Part shown: positions 58,090 to 64,000 of the stretch, piece by piece
Position numbering within the stretch: position 1 is the first letter of the stretch
Layout: every line of letters begins with the position of its first letter
From: Cercis canadensis
Taxonomy: Eukaryota > Streptophyta > Magnoliopsida > Fabales > Fabaceae
Assembly (NCBI GenBank): GCA_003255065.1
Contig: QAOA01001003.1
Location: forward strand, 354,260-418,259
Length of the DNA: 64,000 nt
Direction: 5' to 3'
Notes under the pieces: generated by a model
What the model was told of the DNA's origin: nothing
Seen by the model: the letters and a program-made list of their open reading frames with translations, nothing else
The model's database searches: none
Made by a program: the position numbers and the translations under genes

Positions 58090-59595
58090 TGATGTTTAAT
58101 TTTATGAACTTGTATTCAATTGAAACATTGCTATAATCACTTTAGGCAAGTATACCTATCGTTTTGTAGGATAGCTTGATTGAGTGTGAATGTTGATCCC
58201 ACGAGGAACTATAGCTATTAGTAGTAATCATTTTTCTATTATCTAATCTTAGAATTGTGGTTTGATAAAAGAAATCAATTAATCTAAACTAAATGAATGA
58301 ATCAGGAAAGACGATAACAAAGAATTTGATAGATTTATCGAATGAGTAGGATGAGTCAGAATAAGAATTTTCCTATGACATACATTGCATTCTCATATTT
58401 AACTCAATGATCGACACTTCTCTACTTGGACTGATGAGAATTCTAGAATTATGCCTTAATCTTTCTCAAGTAATAAGACATCTATTCCTAGGTTGATTGA
58501 CTGAAATCTCTTCACAATCAAAAACCCCAAGAATGCATTAATTCGTGTTCTATGAATTCCCTTAGTACATTGGCTTAAATCAGAAGATTTATGTGAATCC
58601 TATCTCTAGTGATTCCAAGCAAATCCCACTGTCTACAAATGATCTAAATCAATTTATAATTTCTCAATATATAAATTGAAATCTGGTATTAAATCAGCAG
58701 CATGCTTTGTCAACTTAACACAAATAGCAATCATAGACAATTCCAAAAAATGAAGGTATATTCTCATTAATTCAAAAGGAGAATAGTACAATTGTATTTC
58801 TAGGGTTCATCCTAACTAACTTTTACAAATTAGTTCAAGATAAAGTCTGGATCAACAAAATTCATAGAAGACAAGATAGAATCGGACAAACCCATTCTCA
58901 TGAAGTCCCTTCAAGTAGTTGATCTTCTATCTTGCTCTTCTCCAATCGTCCAAAGTGCTCCTACTGCACCTGACCTCTGATGTCGCCCAAAATCTCTAAG
59001 TGTTCGACTGTCAAAAGATATCGCCCCTTTTTCCCTTAGGTTCACATATATACTCCATCAAATTCTAGGGTTTCACCCTTCAGATGCTCGAACACGGCCA
59101 CGACACAGCCGTGTTCACTTACAGTAGCTGGGCGTGTCACTTCAATGCCTCAAAGGGACCTCAGACACGGCCAAAGACACAACCGTGTTCACTTCTTCTT
59201 CAGCCCGTGTTCAAACCAACATGGTCGTGTCTTTCTACGGGAGGGGCGTGTTCCACTCAGGGAGACTCTCTGGAGGTCAGACACGGTCACGGACACGGGC
59301 GTGTTCATTACAAGGCTTGGCCGTGTTCCTTAGCAACTGGAGCAGGACTCTCTGGAAGTAAGACACGGCCATGGACACGGGCGTGTCTAAGCTGTGTCCC
59401 CTGTATGGACTTCATGTTCTGGTGATTTTTACTCCAGAAACTCCCTAAAACTCTTCCTCTTGTTTGATCAACTAGAGAAACACCTGAAAGAAAAATAGTA
59501 GGGATAAGTACCATGTTTAAAGCAAATTGTGCTCGAATCTGAGTAGGAAACCATTGATAAAACATGGCACTCATAGACAAAATGAGCAAATATCA
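58090..59595 (-). mobile_element. 5' LTR of element D (1506 bp)
   Basis: Bounded by TGATGTTTAATTTTATG and GAGCAAATATCA and collinear with 46409-47902. Its palindrome cluster lies at 59090-59400, in the first third of the LTR as transcribed (U3 side). Confidence 0.9.
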
Positions 59596-61572
59596 TGTTT
59601 CTCATGACTTCAACCCTTAGGAAGTATTTCAAAGGTCCCAAATCGTTTGTCTAAAAATGAGAGTGCTAGAAAGTCTTGAGACTAGATATGCTTGAACTAT
59701 CGCTCCTAGTTATCACAATGTCATCAACATATACTGCAAGTAGAATGATGCCATCCTTAGATCACCTGTAAAACACTGTTTGATCAGACTTGTTTTTCTT
59801 CATTCCATATTTCAAAACAACTTGACTAAACCTGCCAAACCACTCTCGAGGGCTTTGTTTCAGACCATACAGTGACTTCCGGAGCCGACATACTTTCCCA
59901 TACTCCCTTTGAGGAACAAACTCAGGTGGTTGCTCCATATAGACCTCTTCTTGAAAAGTACCATGAAGAAAAGCAATTTTGATATCCAACTGGTGCAGCG
60001 ACCAATCATGAATGGCTGCCAAGGAGATCAGCAAACGAACTAAGGTAAGTTTGGCAACAGGAGAAAACGTATTTGAGTAATCAACACCATAAGTCTGAGC
60101 ATATCCTTTCGCAATGAGACGGGCTTTTAGTTGGGCCACAAAACCATCAAGATTGACTTTAACTGTAAATACCCACTTGCACCCAATAGCTTTCTTGTTG
60201 ATAGGTAAATCCACTAATGTCCATGTGCCATTATGATCAAGAGCATTTATCTCTTCTATCATGGCATCACACCAACCAGGATGGGCCAAAGCTTCACGGA
60301 CTGTTTTAGGAATGGATACAAAGTCTAGTTTGGCAAAAAAAAAAAAGAATAAGAAGGAGAAGATAAGTGATCATAGGAAGCAACTGAAGCAATAGGATAA
60401 GTACACTGACGTTTACCTTTTCTAAGAGCAATGGGAAGGTTAGGAGTAGGAGCACTGGAGCCTAGATCTGGCAACGAAGCAGATGGTGAAGGACATGAAT
60501 CTAAACCTACATCTGGAGGTTGCCATCTAGTGTAGACATAGACAATAGGGGGTCGAGTAGACTCTGGAGGAGGTGCATGAGTATCTGTAGGTAGGTGAGA
60601 ACAGGGAACAATATAAATCAACAAATCATCATCCTCCCCCTGACTATGGGAAGGAGAGGAAGGAGAGAAGAAAGGAATGTCTTCTTGGAAGGTGACATCG
60701 GGAGAGACAAAGTAGCAATGAAGAGTGGGAGAGAAGCACCGATACCCTTTTTGGAGACGAGAATAACCAAGGAAGACACATTTAAGGGACTTAGGGTCTA
60801 ACTTAGTGACTTGTGGTCCGATATCGCTAACAAAGCAGGTACTGCCAAACATGCGGGGTGCAATAGGGAACACTGATTTAGATGGAAAAAGAACAAAATA
60901 GGGAATTGCCCCATTGAGAATAGAAGATGACATTTGATTAATTAAAAAACAAGCTGTAGAGACAGCATCTGCCCAAAATGGTTTAGGAACATTCATTCGG
61001 AACAAAAAAGCTTTGGCAACCTCAAGGAGATGTCGATTCTTTCGTTCAGCAACCCCATTTTGAGCCGGTGTGTCAACACATGAGGACTAATGAAGAATGC
61101 CATGCTGAAGCATAGAAGACTGAAAGGAATCAGATAGGTACTTTTTAGCATTATCAATTCTCAGGGTTTGAACAGAAACATTAAATTGTGTCTTTATTTC
61201 AGCACAGAAGGCACAAAAATGTGAAAATACCTCAGAGTGATTTTTCATTAAATATAACCTTGTAACATGAGAGTAGTCATCAACAAAGGTAACAAAATAC
61301 TTAAAACCAGTTTTGGACAAAATTGGACAAGGACCCCAAACATCAGAATGGACTAACTCAAATGGAGAAGCAGCTCGTTTATTGACTCTAGACCCTAAGG
61401 GAACACAATGATGTTTGGCAAACTAACATGACTCACAATGCAAAGACGATAAATGACAAAACTGGGGATAAAGCTACTTAAGCACCTGGAAAGACGGATG
61501 ACCCATATGATAGTGCGCCTTAAATGGAGACAATGAACTAGAACACGATAAGGATCTCGGCACCTGAGTGTC
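59596..61572 (-). pseudogene. Copia integrase and reverse transcriptase N-terminal half (element C)
   Basis: Integrase landmarks on the minus strand: FKAHYHMGHPSFQ, HSDVWGPCPILSKTGFKYFV, DDYSHVTRLYLMKNHSEVF, VQTLRIDNAKKYLSDSF and, after a TAG, NGVAERKNRHLLEVA. Then come PKPFWADAVSTACFLINQM and the KCVFLGYSRLQKGYRCFSP tail. RT starts with WCDAMIEEINALDHNGTWTL and GCKWVFTVKVNLDGFVAQLK, then YGVDYSNTFSPVAKLTLVRL, LDIKIAFLHGTFQEEVYMEQ, SLYGLKQSPREWFGRF and the catalytic YVDDIVITRSD near 59720. It is cut at 59595 by element D. In-frame stops include TAG in VLK*LYPQF, ESC*FAKHH and LH*SSCVD. Inactive. Confidence 0.9.
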
Positions 61573-62866
61573 TAATAAGACATTATTTTACACTATTTGT
61601 TTCCCTTATACTTAGACTTTTAGTGTGTGTTTCTACTGATTTCCATAGCCGATAGATGTATTTTGTGGATTTGGACTTGTTAGTGCTTTTGGATTTTAAT
61701 TGCATAATTATTGATTTCTGGCACTGCTTACATTTTTCACTATATCTTGAGCTGTAAATGTCCAATTATGCGATTCCAGTTTGGTAGGAAAGCTGACAGA
61801 AAATGCTACATTTCATATGAAGAGTCCAGAAGCTAATTCTAGTGTATGGACAACTAAAATTCGCGTGCAAGCAGTCCAGATTTTCTGCATCTGCCCAGCA
61901 CTGACTTATTGCATTCCTTGGGCCTTGCCTATTGGACCAGTACTTGTTTATTGGCCCAATATCTGCTATTTGGGTCAGCACACATGCCACTAGGGTTTAA
62001 TCACATTTTTACCATTAAAGATTTAGGAAACTAGGTTTATTTTGTAATTAGGAAACCATTAAGAAACCTAAAGGAGGCAACCAGTTAGTATTTATTCTTA
62101 AGTTGTTGAGAAAAATAGAGATCACCACATTATCATTTGAAGTTGCTGCCTCCTGTTCTTGAGTTCGAGTTTATACCTTTGCTTTTTGTTTAAGCCTTCC
62201 ATTGAGGGCTAAGTACTTCTGTAATTGATTCAAGAGGAACTACACTTGCTAATCCAAAGTTCTTGTGCTTCAATCCGGGTTTGGTATAATACAATTTGAT
62301 TGACTGCTTTTTCTCATCTTCATATGATTGAATGATATTTTAGTTGCATGTGTTATATGAATTTAAATCGGTTGATTAAGTTCATTACAATAATCAAATT
62401 GATATCATATTTTAAAGGTCTTTATTTTATGGTTAACTTGGCCAATTCGTTTCTCAAATTAATCTGGACTTAGTGATATAAAGTGGTTGCCTAGATTCTT
62501 AGTTCCAAGATTAATTGACTCTTGATTAGTAATCAGTAGGAATTATAAGTGTTGCTGTTAGGGGTTCAAGGTAACACTTAATCAAGAATTAAATCAGATT
62601 TAGATAATCTTTAGTGAACAAGGATGGATTAGAGTTTGGTTGCCTGCTTGAATTGATTATGTTTTCTCTTATTTGATTAAATCCTGTTACTGTTTTCTGA
62701 ATTCTTAGTATATTGCATTCAACACAAAAACCCTTATTTTTGTTTATGCTTGAGTCTTAGTAGATTAGTTGTTCTGGTGAATCCTTGGGAGACGACACTA
62801 GTTGCATCCTATACTACAAGTTAGTTGCAATTAGTATTGTAATTTTGTACGGTTCGGCATCCATCA
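61573..62866 (+). mobile_element. Solo Athila-type LTR (1294 bp), target duplication GTGTC
   Basis: Homologous from end to end to the element A LTR (36487-37785). It starts TAATAAGACATTATTTTAC (G to A at the second base) and ends GGCATCCATCA, and is flanked by GTGTC (61568-61572 and 62867-62871). The flanks join copia coding sequence in frame (GLYVLD and TQVPRSL). Internal sequence has been lost by LTR-LTR recombination. Confidence 0.92.
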
Positions 62867-64000
62867 GTGTCCAGTACATAGAGGCCTCCAGATTCATGTC
62901 CTTTACCAATAATCTGTTTCGTCGTAAGATCTTGAAAAAGACAATAATCAGGAAAGAATAAGACACTATAGTTCAAGGTACGGGTGAGTTTACTAATGGA
63001 AATCCGATTAAATAAAACATTAGATAAACTCAATAATGAGGCAAAGAAATAGGCGAAGTTAGGTGAATAGTGCCAAAACCAAGGACACTAGTAGTAGACC
63101 CATCAGCTATAGTCACATGGGATGAAGAAGCATGGGTATGGAAGGTTGAGAAAAGGTTAGGATTACCTGTCATGTGGTTTGATACACCAGAATCAATGAC
63201 CCACTTGGATGATGAAGAGAGAAGACATGTAAGGGATTTACCTGTATTAGCAAAAGCAACAGGGGATTTTAGTGATTCTTAGTACTGAGTGAACTGGGCA
63301 AAGTCATCAGCAGAGACCATAATCGTCTTATCAAATGACGATGCAACATATGCAGACCGCCCTCTCGGATTCTTGTTGAGAAGTTTCTCACAAGTGTGTT
63401 TTGTATGCCCTAGTTCATGGCAGTAAAAACACTCGACTTCGCCTGACTGTTGACTCTGACTTTCCATATTCTGGTCACGATGATTCAACCCACCTCGAGA
63501 ACCACCTAGAGAACTACCACGAAAATCCCCACGACTAACAAGAGCACTGTTAAGAGCAATGAGCTGATAAGTCTGCAAGTTCTTTGTGCGAAGGACTCTA
63601 GCAAAAATTTCCTGCAAAGATGAGATTTCAGAGTCCAAGAGAAGTTCAGATTTAATAGCCTCAAACTCTGGATGGAGACCTGCCAGGAAACTCATAACTG
63701 CCATTTTCTCCCTTTGAGCTTGTCGAACTTTGACATCAGGGCTGAATGGGAGAAGCATATTGAGTTCTTCATAGGTTTTCTTGAACTCCATAAAATTAGC
63801 AGTAAGAGGCTTATCCTGCTACTCTCCCCGATAAAAGTTCTTACATACTTCATAGATACGATATATATTTTCTCGTCTAGAGTACAAGAAATTCATATAC
63901 TACATTAACTCCTTCACAAACTCACAATGATTAATCAAGCCAAGTACCTCAGTTTTAATAGAATTCTGAATCTGCAAGAATAGTCTTGCATCATCCCACA
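62867..64000 (-). pseudogene. Copia gag and protease (element C), 5' end off the window
   Basis: From the right edge: WDDARLFLQIQNSIKTEVLG and INHCEFVKELM, then after a stop FLYSRRENIYRIYEVCKNFY, then the open stretch 63791-63279 with EFKKTYEELNMLLPFSPDVK and REKMAVMSFLAGLHPEFEAI, and an intact CCHC zinc knuckle CFYCHELGHTKHTC. The protease follows with KWVIDSGVSNHMTG (family usually DSGAS) and SHVTIADGSTTSVLGFGTIH. Frame losses follow, and ESGGLYVLDT begins the GAG-pre-integrase part at 62872. It contains stops (for example TAG before QDKPLTA), so it is inactive. Confidence 0.88.

Larger units (their letters stand above)
46409..59595 (-). mobile_element. Full-length Athila-type Ty3/gypsy retrotransposon (13,187 bp), element D, target duplication TGTTT
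   Basis: Two LTRs of about 1.5 kb (46409-47902 and 58090-59595) in direct orientation flank an interior with, on the minus strand, tRNA-Asp primer site, gag, protease, RT, RNase H, integrase, a long spacer, an env-position ORF and a polypurine tract. A perfect 5-bp duplication TGTTT (46404-46408, 59596-59600) lies in copia RT sequence. The interior is complete in layout, but every gene is broken by stops or frameshifts. LTR copies differ by a few changes per 100 bases by eye, so insertion is not very recent. Confidence 0.93.
45721..64000 (-). mobile_element. Ty1/copia element C, split by two later insertions, 5' end beyond the window
   Basis: Minus-strand copia coding segments occur in proper order from the right edge: gag and protease (64000-62867), integrase and RT start (61572-59596), RT end and RNase H (46408-45721). 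Gaps are filled exactly by a solo LTR (61573-62866) and a full-length Athila element (46409-59595), each with a 5-bp duplication of copia sequence. The RNase H is cut at 45721 by element B2, and the copia 3' end is not in the window. Several in-frame stops show that it is inactive. Confidence 0.85.

Overview
This is a stretch of plant nuclear DNA, almost certainly from a eudicot. It contains one intact intron-rich plant gene (CTC1) surrounded by CACTA, Mutator-like and hAT-like DNA transposons and by Athila-type Ty3/gypsy and Ty1/copia retrotransposons. Non-coding DNA is AT-rich, and the retroelements use the plant tRNA-Asp primer site. The sequence does not identify the species. Three single N bases mark draft-assembly joins.

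Layout. 1-5.4 kb: CACTA debris (a TNP2 transposase fragment, a CACTA terminus at 4314 and a plus-strand DUF4216 fragment) with hAT-like fragments, a tandem repeat and a captured fragment resembling a NudC/BOBBER N-terminus. 5.5-14.5 kb: mostly AT-rich intergenic DNA holding a solo LTR with a 5-bp target duplication (6829-7179), two exon relics of a PHT4-type anion transporter (10.2-10.9 kb) and a probable SINE. 14.56-22.85 kb: a complete 16-exon CTC1 gene on the minus strand (1389 codons before the stop), whose exons join in frame; one intron carries a 168-bp Mutator-like MITE.

23-28.5 kb: a decayed gypsy-type gag-like region ending in two families of short tandem repeats. 28.5-33.3 kb: a SIRE-like copia LTR split by a 3686-bp CACTA element that has an ATG target duplication, a decayed Ptta/En/Spm transposase and a degenerate telomere-like (CCCTAAA) block.

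33.7-64 kb: a nest of retrotransposons. The host is a minus-strand copia element (gag, protease, integrase, RT, RNase H) running off the right edge. It is interrupted by a full-length 13.2-kb Athila-type element (46409-59595, duplication TGTTT), by a solo Athila-type LTR (61573-62866, duplication GTGTC) and, in its RNase H, by an internally deleted Athila-like element (40018-45720). Further left lie a plus-strand Athila element (LTR, primer site, gag) that ends abruptly at a chimeric junction at 40018, and the 3' end of another minus-strand Athila-like element (33718-36486).

How it works together. Only CTC1 looks like a functional host gene: it encodes the large subunit of the telomere-protecting CST complex. 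The transposon genes are mostly broken by stops and frameshifts, many of them explicable as C-to-T / G-to-A changes. The main exception is a 367-codon open frame in the deleted element at 42722-43825, which carries an unusual repeated cysteine-rich module. I found no convincing evidence of a new defence or metabolic system. The most noteworthy items are that cysteine-rich frame, the CACGGCCGTG-type palindrome arrays in the 13-kb element, the telomere-like block in the CACTA element, and the assembly duplications beside each N.
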